Source of the DNA: Rhodoplanes roseus
Lineage (GTDB): Bacteria; Pseudomonadota; Alphaproteobacteria; Rhizobiales; Xanthobacteraceae
Direction of reading: 5' to 3'
DNA: 60,300 bases
NCBI RefSeq assembly: GCF_003258865.1
Contig: NZ_NPEX01000004.1
Coordinates: 1-60,300 of the forward strand
Of this stretch, positions 1 through 8,911 are shown piece after piece. The translations under genes and the position numbers were made by a program. Each line of letters starts with the position of its first letter. The stretch's first letter is position 1. Below the pieces are notes generated by a model. That model was not told the DNA's origin. It made no database searches and worked only from the letters and a program-made list of their open reading frames with translations.

Positions 1-672
1 ACGACGTTGAGCCGTATGCCCCTCGGAAAATTGCCGCCCGCGACGGCAGTTCAGCATCCATAGGGCTGAGCAATTACCTTCGCGCGTGTACACCACCGGC
101 GTCAACCAAAACCAGATCTGCAGTACCACAGTGGTAACCTGCCCGATGTCGCGAGAAAACACGTTGAACATGCCGAGCATAATCCCGAGACCGAACGCAA
201 ACATTGCGATCAGCACCGTTCCGATCGGGAGCAGGAACCAGGCTAGCCCAGGTAGCTGGCCGAAAAATAAGAAAACCACCGCGATCGCGGCGAGCAGGAG
301 GACGTGATTGACGAGTGCGCTTCCCAGGATAATAACGGGCAGGCACAATCGTGGGAACGCGATTTTCTTGAGCGGCGCCGAATATTCAATAAAGACCGTT
401 AGGCAACGGTTCACGATCTCGCTGAATAAGCCCCAGGCCGACATGCCGGCCATCAGGTAGATAGGATAAGCCGCCTTGTTGTCCGTCCCTGGGATGCGTG
501 CGCCGAGAATTTCGGCCAGCACGACGGCGAAGATTGTTGCCTGAGCAAGCGGATGGAGAACCGACCACAGGAGACCCAGACGGGACCGGGCATAGCGCGC
601 CATGAACTCGCCCCGGATCGAACTTAGGATGAAGTAGCGATACCGCCACAGAGCAACAAAAATCTCGCGCAT
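1..672 (-). CDS. ABC-2 type polysaccharide export permease, partial (runs off the left edge)
   Basis: The minus strand is open from an ATG at 672 to base 1 (224 codons, no stop). The product starts MREIFVALWRYRYFI and has an amphipathic N-terminus followed by about five hydrophobic segments. This is the layout of Wzm/KpsM/TagG permeases, which pair with an ATPase to export O-antigen, capsule or teichoic-acid-like glycans across the inner membrane. The stretch FNVFSRDIGQVTTVVLQIWFWLTPVVYTRE matches the family's conserved region before the last helices. After about codon 198 the reading loses family character, while another frame looks better (AAIFRGAYGS), so a frameshift near base 70 is possible. 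Methyltransferase and glycosyltransferase genes nearby fit a polysaccharide locus. Confidence 0.75.
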   Translation of the reverse strand, partial: MREIFVALWRYRYFILSSIRGEFMARYARSRLGLLWSVLHPLAQATIFAVVLAEILGARIPGTDNKAAYPIYLMAGMSAWGLFSEIVNRCLTVFIEYSAPLKKIAFPRLCLPVIILGSALVNHVLLLAAIAVVFLFFGQLPGLAWFLLPIGTVLIAMFAFGLGIMLGMFNVFSRDIGQVTTVVLQIWFWLTPVVYTREGNCSALWMLNCRRGRQFSEGHTAQRR

Positions 673-1131
673 TGATCAATACGTATGCTCACGCCTAAGC
701 GCATTTTGCTTTCTTCGTCTTTGGCACAAGAGTGTGAATCCCCGATGATCCTCCATTGTCTCCCTCGTTCGTCCCCTGCACGGATCACCAACATGCAGTG
801 CTGCTGTTGGCGTGTTCAAGTTGGCTGGACTAAATCGGCCTGTGTTCAGGAAGCAGAATAGAAACTGACTGTACATACCATTGGCGCGTATCGCGCAACA
901 GAGATTGTTACGGAATAGGATCCAAGCCGCGCCAGAGTGTATTATTCGACTTTTTAGCACCCCGTGATCGGCGATTCAAGAGCGCTTCGCAATGAGGTCT
1001 GTGCAGCGCAAATTGCTGACGCCGAAGACGTTCGCAATACAGTCGAAGCAGCGAGCCAGTCAGTGATTTTACGCTTGTAATCTTGTGCTCTGGTGAAATC
1101 CGTCGATCCTCAATCGTAGACTGACTCATCT
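673..1131. other. intergenic stretch upstream of the permease; nothing recognised
   Basis: About 460 bases, less GC-rich than the rest of the window, lie between the permease start and the IS630 remnant. Short open frames exist on the minus strand but show no family resemblance. It presumably holds the permease promoter; no clear hairpin or promoter could be picked out by eye. Confidence 0.4.
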
Positions 1132-1139
1132 TTGATGGG

Positions 1140-1570
1140 GACGACCCGAGAGCTACGGTCGGAATCGGAAAACGATCGCCTTTGTGGCCGGGTTCACCGA
1201 AAACGAAAAGATTGCTCTGTCTGTCCAGGACGGGCCATCGACCCCGAGGCCTCTGAGAGCTATTTCCTGTGCATTCTCGTTCCCGCGCTCAGGCCCGGCG
1301 ACGTCGTCATCATAGACAATCTCTCGAGCCACAAGGGCCCGCCGTCCGCGCGATGATGGAGGCGGCGGGCGCCAGCCTTCTCTAACTGCCGCCCTACAGC
1401 CCCGACGTCAATCCGATCGAAAACGCCTTCTCCAAAGCTGAAGGTCCCATCTCCGCAAGGCCGCCGAGCGAACCGACGGCCTCTGGGCCGCGAGCGGCCG
1501 CCTCGTCCGCACCTTCACCCCGGCGGAGTGTGCCAACTACTTCGCCAGCGCGGGCTACGATGCAGCATGA
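1140..1570 (+). pseudogene. IS630-family transposase remnant (C-terminal half)
   Basis: Pieces of an IS630 DDE transposase can be read by switching frames. TIAFVAGFTENEKIA comes first, then about base 1230 shifts to a frame giving LVPALRPGDVVIIDNLSSHKG (the second catalytic Asp with its N and SHKG context). An in-frame stop at about 1384 precedes LPPYSPDVNPIEN (the third catalytic acid), and a last frame gives FTPAECANYFASAGYDAA. At least two frameshifts and one stop make it inactive. The N-terminal helix-turn-helix part is missing. Confidence 0.8.
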
Positions 1571-1685
1571 TCGGATTCCGCTCCAGCCCGTCCGGCACGG
1601 CAGGTTGTGCAACGAGTCGTTCAGCGCACGAGAGACGGACGCCTTTTATACCGCGCCGCCTGCGGCGATGGCGTCGGCAAAGAGC

Positions 1686-2627
1686 CTAATTCTGGGCAAA
1701 CCTGCGGTTTTTCCAGACTTGTGCCCCGTCCTGGAACAAAGAAATTGCGCGGCCGGAAAGCTGTTGAAATCTGCAAGCCTTTTCCAGTTCCAACTCCCAT
1801 CCCCGACTATCGAGGAACTCGAACAGTGTCTGCTCGATGTCGCGACCATGTGTTCCGATGACCATCCGTCGGACGAGCCGATCAACATCGTTCGCAGCGT
1901 GTTCGATGACCGCAGCCTCGGCACCCTGAATGTCGATGTGGACAATGTCCACTGTCCTGTCGACTTCGCGCAGCAAGCTCGTCAGCGAGATGCATCGCAC
2001 CTCTTCGGTCGGCTGGGCCCGGTTAGAGTTTCTAGTTTTGCTGTAGCTGCCGAACCCGGCTTCTGCGTCCCACTCCGAGCTTGGATCGGAGATCTTGCTG
2101 AATTCTGCCGTGCCGTCATAGGGACCGACCGCTGCGTGGATAATCCGATGGTATTTAGGGTCGAAGCTGTTGTCCTCGAAATGCTGATAGGCGAAGTCGA
2201 CATGACTTCGAGCGGCTTCGACCGCGACGAGCAGAATGTCCCGCACACCACGGCGACGCGCGGCAACTGCACTTCCGATCGCAAAGGGCGCCCAACCAGC
2301 GCCGAGTTCAATGCAGGTGAACGAGGTCTGCACCTCCGCGACCGACCGAAGCACGCCAACCCACTCAACGGGGTCGTTTATGCCGGCGCGGTCAAGCCCG
2401 GGCCGTCCCTCGACGGTACCTTTGAACGCCAGATAGGGTTGCGGCAGGTAATCCATCCGAGTTTTCACGCCGAGGAAGTCGATGAAGAAATCCGGGTCGG
2501 GATCACACTGGACCGGCGGAAATTCCTTCAGCGTGTCCGACCACATTTCAGCAAGGCTGCGCATGGGTTGTGCCCGTAAGAGTTTGCTGTGCCGCAAACA
2601 GCATCTTGAAAACAGCAAGTCAAGCAT
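1686..2627 (-). CDS. FkbM-family SAM-dependent methyltransferase
   Basis: This 313-residue protein has a class I methyltransferase fold. The SAM-binding motif I is IELGAGWAPFAIG (about residues 106-118), and the FkbM hallmark DIVHIDIQGAEAAVI lies at about 227-241. FkbM enzymes O-methylate sugars or secondary metabolites, and in glycan loci they often cap or modify surface polysaccharide. The neighbouring export permease and glycosyltransferase suggest such a role. An internal ATG at about 2564 (MRSLAEMW) is an alternative start that trims a Cys/Arg-rich leader. The gene is intact although both flanks are transposon debris. Confidence 0.8.
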   Translation of the reverse strand: MLDLLFSRCCLRHSKLLRAQPMRSLAEMWSDTLKEFPPVQCDPDPDFFIDFLGVKTRMDYLPQPYLAFKGTVEGRPGLDRAGINDPVEWVGVLRSVAEVQTSFTCIELGAGWAPFAIGSAVAARRRGVRDILLVAVEAARSHVDFAYQHFEDNSFDPKYHRIIHAAVGPYDGTAEFSKISDPSSEWDAEAGFGSYSKTRNSNRAQPTEEVRCISLTSLLREVDRTVDIVHIDIQGAEAAVIEHAANDVDRLVRRMVIGTHGRDIEQTLFEFLDSRGWELELEKACRFQQLSGRAISLFQDGAQVWKNRRFAQN

Positions 2628-2676
2628 CCCCGCACGTAGTAATGCCGAGAGGGAGCCCGCGGAGCACTCGTACTCG

Positions 2677-2826
2677 CTAGGTGTTGGATCCCGGGATCAG
2701 GTGGCGCGAACCAATTTTGAACCGGGTTGAGTCTTTCGTCCAGGCCTTGCAGATTGTGTCGAAGGGCGTCCTCCACCGGATCGCCTTCAGGTACTTGGCG
2801 ACGTGTAGGCCGTGACGAAGCGCGTC
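2677..2826 (-). pseudogene. IS481-like transposase C-terminal scrap
   Basis: Minus-strand codons read [16 protein letters not shown], then [20 protein letters not shown], then SNT and a stop. This is the terminal signature of IS481-type integrase-core transposases, whose proteins end with a pattern like TPYEFIC-KAWT-ERF-HQMPGLNT. Only the last 45 or so residues survive. The frame continues without interruption into the start of an IS66 TnpB gene, so the two elements are fused at about base 2826. Confidence 0.7.
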
Positions 2827-3310
2827 GAAGCCCTTCCGCATGTCGGTGTGGCCGGTCGCCAGCCACACCCGCGTGCCGGTCGGAACCGGGATCATCGGCG
2901 CGACCGCCGCGGCCCCGCACCAGCGCCGTGATCAAGGCCGAGGCCATCGCCGGATAGACCGCGCGGCTGATCCGCATTCGCGCCCCGCCCGCCAACTCGA
3001 TCTCCACCACGCCGTCCGAAGCGGGTGGTGGGAGCGCGGGCATTTGGGCCGTCGCGGTCGGATCGGTCGCGACCGTCACCGCGGCAAACGCCGGGGCGCT
3101 CTCTGCCGCGCTCCGATCAGGTCCAGACTCGCAAAGCTGCTGTCGCCACCGGAACAGCTGGCTCGCATGGATCCCGGCCGCCTGCGCCACATCGGACGCC
3201 GCCGTGCCACGCTCCAGCGCCGCCGCGACGATCCGTCCTTCTCCGTCCGTGACCACCGGCGACGCCGCTGTACCGACGTGATCACCTCAACCTGCGTCTT
3301 CGTCATAGAA
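2820..3310 (-). pseudogene. IS66-family remnant: frameshifted tnpA and truncated tnpB
   Basis: The accessory protein TnpA starts at 3306 as MTKTQVEVITSVQRRRRWSR. It then shifts frame near 3235 to continue as RIVAAALERGTAASDVAQAAG and HASQLFRWRQQLCE, the IS66 helix-turn-helix. Downstream, tnpB starts at 2895 as [21 protein letters not shown], the invariant IS66 TnpB N-terminus, but is cut after about 24 codons by the IS481-like scrap. The large transposase tnpC is absent, so the element is dead. Confidence 0.8.
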
Positions 3311-3429
3311 CTACTCCTTGTGATAGTCCTATGACTTCCGCCCCCGATTATCCGGTCAAGGCGGCCTCAACCGGACCGGTACGACCTATGTCGCGACCGT
3401 CTCGATCCACTCGACTCAAATCAAGGCCA

Positions 3430-3742
3430 CTGCTCGGCGGCGGCTGAAAAAGGGGGCCTCAGGGTGGGCGATCGGCCGCTTGAGCAGCGGGCCGACGACG
3501 AATTCATGCCCAGACCAATCACTGCGGTTGGCCGCCCCCCTCTGTTGTTCTCGCGGGGCAACATCGACGAGATCGCGTTCGCGCCGGACGCTGATCGTCA
3601 AGGTCGGCCGATCACCGCCTCATCGCAGGCAAGGCCTACGATGCCAACAGCCTGCGCTGCTGCTGGCTGAGCGCGGCGCTACGGCGGCGATCCCGTCGAT
3701 CACTAGCCGCAAGCAGCCGATCCTCCGACGAATGCTCTAACG
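3430..3742 (+). pseudogene. IS5-family transposase remnant
   Basis: Fragments in shifting frames resemble the catalytic core of an IS5/DDE_Tnp_1 transposase: AIGR-GGPTT, GRPL-LLSRGNIDEIAFAP, LIAGKAYDANSLR, then LLLAERGATAAIPSITSRKQ. The same AYDANS and IPS/IAS-TSRKQPI motifs recur in the cleaner copy at 55442-55774, so both derive from related elements. At least two frameshifts are present. The end abuts the shifted C-terminus of the glycosyltransferase on the other strand. Confidence 0.65.
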
Positions 3743-4734
3743 TAAAGCTCGCATCGGCTGGACCGACTTCTTGAGGCACAGATGCAGCGCGCTGCGCGGC
3801 ACTGACTGAATGTCATAGCTCAGGAACGCGAGAAGGAACTGCGTACCCAGGATGACCGGCAATGCCGAGTCATCACCGTGCCCGCCGTAGCAGGCTCATC
3901 CACTCCCCAGTTAGCCACACCGTAACTAACGCCGAACAGAAACAGGATGATCCCTAAAAAAAGCTGCACTGACGCTATGCTGAAATTACGAATGAAATAG
4001 TTATAAAGAATGCGCTTCCCAAAGTTGCGTAGATGCGCCAAGGCGAACCGGAAAATTTCACGATGCGGCTTAAGATGACTTTTCTCGTCGGCATAATACG
4101 AGTACATAGGAACGTCAACCACACGTGCGCTGATGATGTTAAGTCGGAATAAGAGGTCTGACTCGAAAAAATAGCGCTTTGATATCTTCTCAATCGGGAG
4201 GAGGTCAATCAGGCTGGCATGGATTGCGATGAAGCCGTTGGCAGGGTCGAATAGGTTCCAATAACCAGTTGAGAACTTTGCTAAGAACGAAAGGCCTGCA
4301 TTGCCGACCAGCCGGACAAGCGGCATGCTCGATAGCCCTTCCAGCTCGAAAAAACGGTTCCCCTTGGTATAATCCGCCTCCCCCGACAGAATGACGCCGG
4401 TGAATGCCGGAATAAACGATGGGTCCATTTGCCCGTCGCCGTCGATCTTCACTATGACGTCGGCGCCATCAACTGTAGCCTGCTTCATGCCGACCAAAGT
4501 CGCACCTCCGACGCCGAGATTTACCTGGTTGTAGATAATCTTCAGGCGGGGATCTTGAATTTGGTTCTGGACGAACCGGCCGCTGCCGTCGGGACACGCA
4601 TCGTCGATGATGTAGATCGCCGTTACCTCCGGACCGATACGGTCCAGCACCGAGAGAATATGCGCGCATACCCGATAACACGGGATGACGACAGCAATCG
4701 TGGCGTTTCTATACGGAGATTGTGGATTGTTCAT
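3737..4734 (-). pseudogene. family 2 glycosyltransferase with a frameshifted C-terminus
   Basis: The main frame (3820-4734, 304 codons) is a GT-A glycosyltransferase of the dolichyl-phosphate-mannose-synthase/undecaprenyl-phosphate type. It has VVIPCYR at about residue 15, IDDACPDG at 43-50 and the metal-binding KIDGDGQMDP at about 96-105, with one hydrophobic segment near 265-285. The tail after GTVM is unnatural, but another frame continues as LPVILGTQFLLAFLSYDIQS and ends at a stop at 3737. That is the expected last membrane helix and QSVPR tail of the family, so a one-base shift lies near 3890. The catalytic domain is complete and activity may persist. It probably transfers a sugar in surface glycan synthesis. 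Confidence 0.75.
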
Positions 4735-4877
4735 GATGCGCCGCTGCCTGATGCGCTCGAACGGCTATGTGTATGGAGCTGCATCTTCATGAACAGCATT
4801 CCTCAAGTCTTCTGAGGTGAATGTCGAACTCCATTTGGCATTTCCAGGTGGGTGAATCTGCAGCCTAGTGTGCGGCG
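4735..4877. other. short intergenic gap; nothing recognised
   Basis: This gap lies between the glycosyltransferase start and the end of the secreted protease gene. No hairpin was seen. Confidence 0.4.
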
Positions 4878-7253
4878 TTATGCCGATGCGGGGCTCCACT
4901 GGGTCCCGTCCGCGGCATAGGTGCTGGAGAGAAGTTGAGTGCCGTTCATCAGGTTCTGAATTATTGCTCCGGAGGAGACATAACGCCACATGATGTCACA
5001 TTTGCTGTCCCCGTTATAATCGCCGGTTCCGACGACCGACCAAGCGTTGCCGTCCGCCGCATAGGTGCTGGAAAGGATTTTCGCGCCGCTCATTAGGTTC
5101 TCTATTACAGCGCCGGTCGGCGCATAGCGCCATAAGATATCACAGCTTCCGTCTCCATTGAAGTCGCCCGTCCCTGCAACCGACCAAACGTTGCCATCAG
5201 CTGCGTAGGCACTAGAGATAAGCTGCGAGCCGTTCATTAAGTTTTCGACAACAGCACCCGTCTGCCGGTGACGCCACAAAATGTCGGAATTGCCGTCCCC
5301 GTTGAAATCACCCGTGCCGACAACCGCCCAGGTATCGCCATCCGCGGCGTAGGTGCTGGATAGCAGCTGCGAGCCGTTCATTAAGTTCTCGACAATAGCG
5401 CCGGTCGGAGAGTAACGCCACAAGACATCGTAATTTCCGTCACCGTTGAAGTCGCCCGTGCCGACGACAAGCCATACGTTGCCATCGGCGGCATAAGTGC
5501 TGGATAAAATTTGAGAGCCGTTCATTAGATTCTCGATAACGGCACCGGTTGGTGCGTGTTGCCACAGGATATCGCAGCTGCCGTCACCGTTGAAATCACC
5601 CGTGCCAACCACCGACCATAAATCCCCATCGGCGGCGTAGGCGCTAGAGAGAAGTTGCGAGCCGCTCATTAGGTTTTGAATCACGTGCCCGCTGCTGGTA
5701 TTGCGCCAAAGAATGTCCGAGCAGTTGTTGCCGTCGAAATCGTTCTTCGGCCGCTCGCGCAACGCCATCGTCTTGTCGGTGAACTGCACCACCTCGACAT
5801 TGGTCAGCGTCTCGGTCTGGCCCGAGGCCGCGATGGTCCAGCTTCCGTTGGCGTTGTGGGTCAGGCTCGCCGAGCCGGACGCGACGTTGAAGATCGTCTT
5901 GTCCCAGCCTGCTCCGCCATTGATGGTATCGGTGCCGCCGCCGCCCCGAAAGACGTTGTTGTAGCTGCTGCCCGTGATCGTGTCGTTGCCGGACCCGCCG
6001 ATCGCCGTCTCGATCACGGTGTCGGTGGCGATGCAGATGTTGTCCACCATGCCGTTGCAGCTGGTGAACGTGCCGGGGGTCAGGTTGATCGTCGACGCCG
6101 AGGTGTAGCCCGACAGGTCGAGGGTGTTGCCGGTGCCGCCGTCCCAGAGGGTGATGACGGGGTGCGCATTGGTGGTGAAGTCAAAATACGGCTTGATCGA
6201 TCCGGTGATGTTGCAGTTGAAGCCGAACACTTGGCCGCCGCTCACCAGCGGGCCGGAGGTGGGGCGGCCATAGAGGCGCTGGGCCGCGATGATGTCGAGC
6301 GCCATCGGGGTCGTCGGCTCGTAGTAGTAGCCGGACGAGTTCCAGCCCCAGTTCGCCCCGCTGACCGGGTAGGAGTTGTAGTACTTCGCGGAGGTGTCGG
6401 TCGGGTCGATATAGGACATGATCGACCAGAGCCGGGTGTCGTAGGCGCTGTACTGCTGGGTCGACGAGGTCACGTTGCCGTTGTAGGCGCCGCCATGGCC
6501 GAGCCCGATCAGATGGCCGATCTCATGGACAAGGGTCTGGTAGGTGTACCCACCGTAGGTGTCGAACGACGATCCGATCGGGCCGAAGCCTGCGACGCTG
6601 GTGTCGATCGAGATGTAGACGCCCGAGCCCGGGCTGCCGGCCGTGCCAGAGCCGACCGTGGTCGACGTCAGGCTGGGATTCGTCTCGTAGGCACTGCCGT
6701 CGCTGCCCCGCTTGAACGTGAAACTCGCGGCGCCGGCGCTTGCCGCCTGAGCGAACGTGATGTTGCATTCGGCCGACCAAAGGTCGAGGCCGGACACGAG
6801 CGCTGCTTTCTCGGTGGTCGTCCAGTTCGACGTGGCGTCGAACCAGTAGTAGACGGTACCGCCCGACGTGCCCGAGGTGCTCAGCGTCGTGCTGCCCCAC
6901 TTGTTGGCATCCGAGGTCGAGCTGTAGGTGGCAGGCTTGTTGCCGTTCCAGGTCCAGAAGCTGGTCGCGGCGATCTTGGCGCCCGAGGTCACGCCCGAGA
7001 TGAAGGCGATCTCGGCTTCCGCGCCGCTCGGGATGGGAGCCACCGACGCGCCGCCGACCGCGGCGAACGAGGTGCTCGCGGCGGAGCCGACGGGCGCCGA
7101 AGGATCGACGGGCGACCGCATGGGAATCATGCCGTGCGACGCCGCGTCCTCTTGCTGCCCGAGGAGGGCGGCCGGCGGCCGGGACTGGGTGCGCCAGGGG
7201 ATGGGCGACGGTTCGCTGGGATCAAAGGAGTCTGAAAACGGTCGGGCCTGCAT
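4878..7253 (-). CDS. secreted M10-family metalloprotease with FG-GAP repeats (type I secretion substrate)
   Basis: An open frame begins at 7427, but I place the start at the ATG at 7253 because GGAGGA sits 6 bases upstream, giving 791 residues. There is no signal peptide, as expected for type I export. The zinc motif HEIGHLIGLGH (about residues 243-253; bases 6495-6527) and the Met-turn WSIMSY (about 277-282) define a serralysin-like metzincin. A short RTX-like stretch follows (GGSGNDTITG, GGGGTDTINGG). The last 287 residues are six 48-residue FG-GAP/VCBS units with the Ca-binding core DFNGDG-DILWR. The HlyD and HlyB-type genes next to it are its likely exporter. It probably acts as a calcium-dependent extracellular protease. 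Confidence 0.88.
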   Translation of the reverse strand: MQARPFSDSFDPSEPSPIPWRTQSRPPAALLGQQEDAASHGMIPMRSPVDPSAPVGSAASTSFAAVGGASVAPIPSGAEAEIAFISGVTSGAKIAATSFWTWNGNKPATYSSTSDANKWGSTTLSTSGTSGGTVYYWFDATSNWTTTEKAALVSGLDLWSAECNITFAQAASAGAASFTFKRGSDGSAYETNPSLTSTTVGSGTAGSPGSGVYISIDTSVAGFGPIGSSFDTYGGYTYQTLVHEIGHLIGLGHGGAYNGNVTSSTQQYSAYDTRLWSIMSYIDPTDTSAKYYNSYPVSGANWGWNSSGYYYEPTTPMALDIIAAQRLYGRPTSGPLVSGGQVFGFNCNITGSIKPYFDFTTNAHPVITLWDGGTGNTLDLSGYTSASTINLTPGTFTSCNGMVDNICIATDTVIETAIGGSGNDTITGSSYNNVFRGGGGTDTINGGAGWDKTIFNVASGSASLTHNANGSWTIAASGQTETLTNVEVVQFTDKTMALRERPKNDFDGNNCSDILWRNTSSGHVIQNLMSGSQLLSSAYAADGDLWSVVGTGDFNGDGSCDILWQHAPTGAVIENLMNGSQILSSTYAADGNVWLVVGTGDFNGDGNYDVLWRYSPTGAIVENLMNGSQLLSSTYAADGDTWAVVGTGDFNGDGNSDILWRHRQTGAVVENLMNGSQLISSAYAADGNVWSVAGTGDFNGDGSCDILWRYAPTGAVIENLMSGAKILSSTYAADGNAWSVVGTGDYNGDSKCDIMWRYVSSGAIIQNLMNGTQLLSSTYAADGTQWSPASA
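4881..5741 (-). repeat. six tandem 144-bp repeats encoding FG-GAP units
   Basis: Six units of 48 codons (the last has 47) run to the C-terminus of the protease. Each follows the plan DFNGDGxxDILWR, TGAVIENLMNGSQ, LSSTYAADG, W-VVGTG. The DNA units are similar but not identical, so the array has diverged by point changes rather than arising by recent expansion. Confidence 0.9.
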
Positions 7254-7503
7254 GACGTCCTCCGAATCTCCGGCGGCGGCTGCGCCCAGATCGGCTCGAA
7301 TCATCTCGAAATCGCGCGCGTACGGCGAACCGGCTCGCTCTTGCGAGGCTGCTCGCGACTCGCGCAGACATTCAAAGCAACAATCATTTACAATTTCTAC
7401 CCGCGAACGACCCGCGCGAATACGCATTGCGCCTCATCGGGGCGTTTCACCGCTTATCTGACTTGTATGACGCGGGATGGAGGAGCGGCCCCAAGGGCCA
7501 CCG
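7254..7503 (-). promoter_or_regulatory. leader and probable promoter region of the protease gene
   Basis: With the start at 7253, about 250 bases separate it from the HlyD stop. An AT-rich patch at about 7375-7405 stands out from the GC-rich surroundings and is a plausible promoter for the protease. The Shine-Dalgarno GGAGGA lies 6 bases before the start. No precise -35/-10 pair is claimed. Confidence 0.4.
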
Positions 7504-8910
7504 TCACGGCTCCCGCAATCCCTCGTCTAGGCCCTTCATGATGGGCCATAGTACGTAAGAGATAACCCGCCTCGTCCCCACCTTGATCTCGGCCGAGACG
7601 GTCATGCCGGGAAGCAGGCGGAAATGGGTCGGGACGTTGCGCAGGGTCGTGTCCGTCAGGGTGACGCGGGCCTTGTGGAACTGGGCGGCCTCGGTGCGCT
7701 GCGGGTCCTGGCCCTCGCTGCGGCCGGGCCGGAAGGCGTCGGCGCTGATGGTGGCGACGCGGCCGCGGGCGGTGCCGTGCTGCTGGAACGGGAAGGCGTC
7801 GAGCTTGACCCGCACCTCGTCGCCGACCTTGACGACGCCGATGTCGCGCGGGGCGATCCGCACCTCGGCCTCGAGCGGCGCATCGAGCGGCACCAGCGTG
7901 AAGAGAATCTCCGCCTCGCGCAGCACCGAGCCGATCGAGCGTTGGCCGATCTCCTGGACGACGCCGTCCTCGGGCGCGGCCAGCGTGACCATGTCGCGGC
8001 GACGCAGCGCCTTGTTGAGCTCCTCGACCGCCGCCTCGCGGTCGCGCCGCACCGAGACCAGCTCGTCGGCCACCTTCTCGCGCCACTCCTGCACATAGGC
8101 GTCGCGCTGGGCGTTGATGCTGCTCGCCTGGTGCTGCAGCTCGGCGATCTTGCCCTCGCCCTGGATTTTCTCGCGCTCGGTGGCGATGAGCTGGGCCTTG
8201 GCTTCCACCAGCCGGAGCTGGGTCTCGTATTCGCGCACCACCATGGCCTGGCGCATGTCGACGATCTGCTGCAGCAGGGCGAGGCGCGCCGTCGCCTTCT
8301 CGATGTCGGCCCGGGTGGCGGCGAGCGAGGCGCCGATCCGCGACAGCTCCTCGTGGAAGGTACGCAGCCGCGCCGCATAGGTCTGCTGGCGCTCGTTGAA
8401 CAGCGACTGCTCGAGCCGCTCGGCTCGATCGGGCTCGCCCTGCGGCCGGTAGTCGGCGTTGCGGATTTCCGCCTCCAGGCGGGCCTGGCGGGCCTTGTGG
8501 GTCGCCACCTTGGTCTGCAGCTGCTCGAGGTCGGCCTGGGCGAAGGTCGAATCGAGCGTCGCCAGCACCTGGCCCTTGCGGACGATGTCGCCCGGCTTGA
8601 CGTGGACGGCCCGAATGCCGACCCGCTCCATGGGCTGGATGACCAGCGCCGGCTCCACCGTCACCAGCTCGCCCCGGGTGATCACGATGCGGTCGATGTC
8701 GGCGAGCGACGCCCACACCAGGGCCGTCAGCAGGAAGGCCGTGATGGCGTAGAGGATCCACCAGTGCGCCCGGGCCGGCTCCTCCTCCTCCAGCGCGATG
8801 GCGGCCGGCTGGAACTCGCGCGCCACGGCGGGCTTCACCGCCGGCTTGTCGGTCCCGCGGGGGCCCGGCGGCGCGGAGTCCCGGTTCGTGGGCGAGCGCG
8901 GTGCGTGCAT
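7504..8910 (-). CDS. HlyD-family periplasmic adaptor of a type I secretion system
   Basis: This 468-residue membrane-fusion protein has a cytosolic N-terminus, one membrane anchor at about residues 50-70 (WWILYAITAFLLTALVWASL), and a lipoyl half-motif (VHVKPGDIVRKGQVLATLD). A long alpha-helical hairpin spans about 125-300, and the second lipoyl half is LAAPEDGVVQEIGQRSIGSV. It ends with the beta-barrel and LLPGMTVSAEIKVGTR typical of PrtE/HlyD adaptors. It bridges the inner-membrane ABC exporter to an outer-membrane TolC channel. No tolC gene is visible in the window. The gene starts 1 base after the stop of the ABC gene, so the two are co-transcribed and probably translationally coupled. Confidence 0.92.
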   Translation of the reverse strand: MHAPRSPTNRDSAPPGPRGTDKPAVKPAVAREFQPAAIALEEEEPARAHWWILYAITAFLLTALVWASLADIDRIVITRGELVTVEPALVIQPMERVGIRAVHVKPGDIVRKGQVLATLDSTFAQADLEQLQTKVATHKARQARLEAEIRNADYRPQGEPDRAERLEQSLFNERQQTYAARLRTFHEELSRIGASLAATRADIEKATARLALLQQIVDMRQAMVVREYETQLRLVEAKAQLIATEREKIQGEGKIAELQHQASSINAQRDAYVQEWREKVADELVSVRRDREAAVEELNKALRRRDMVTLAAPEDGVVQEIGQRSIGSVLREAEILFTLVPLDAPLEAEVRIAPRDIGVVKVGDEVRVKLDAFPFQQHGTARGRVATISADAFRPGRSEGQDPQRTEAAQFHKARVTLTDTTLRNVPTHFRLLPGMTVSAEIKVGTRRVISYVLWPIMKGLDEGLREP

Positions 8911-8911
8911 C

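Noticed and set aside
4881-5741. Regular 144-bp repeats that could suggest a CRISPR-like or satellite array
   Set aside because: They are in frame, encode FG-GAP units and have no spacer pattern.
5676-7235. 519-codon open frame on the plus strand opposite the protease gene
   Set aside because: It is Arg/Gly/Val-rich without any domain and is antisense to a gene with clear catalytic motifs; a GC-skewed shadow.
7254-7427. 58-codon N-terminal extension of the protease
   Set aside because: A GGAGGA ribosome-binding site directly precedes the ATG at 7253, and the extension (Cys/Arg-rich) crosses the AT-rich promoter-like patch.
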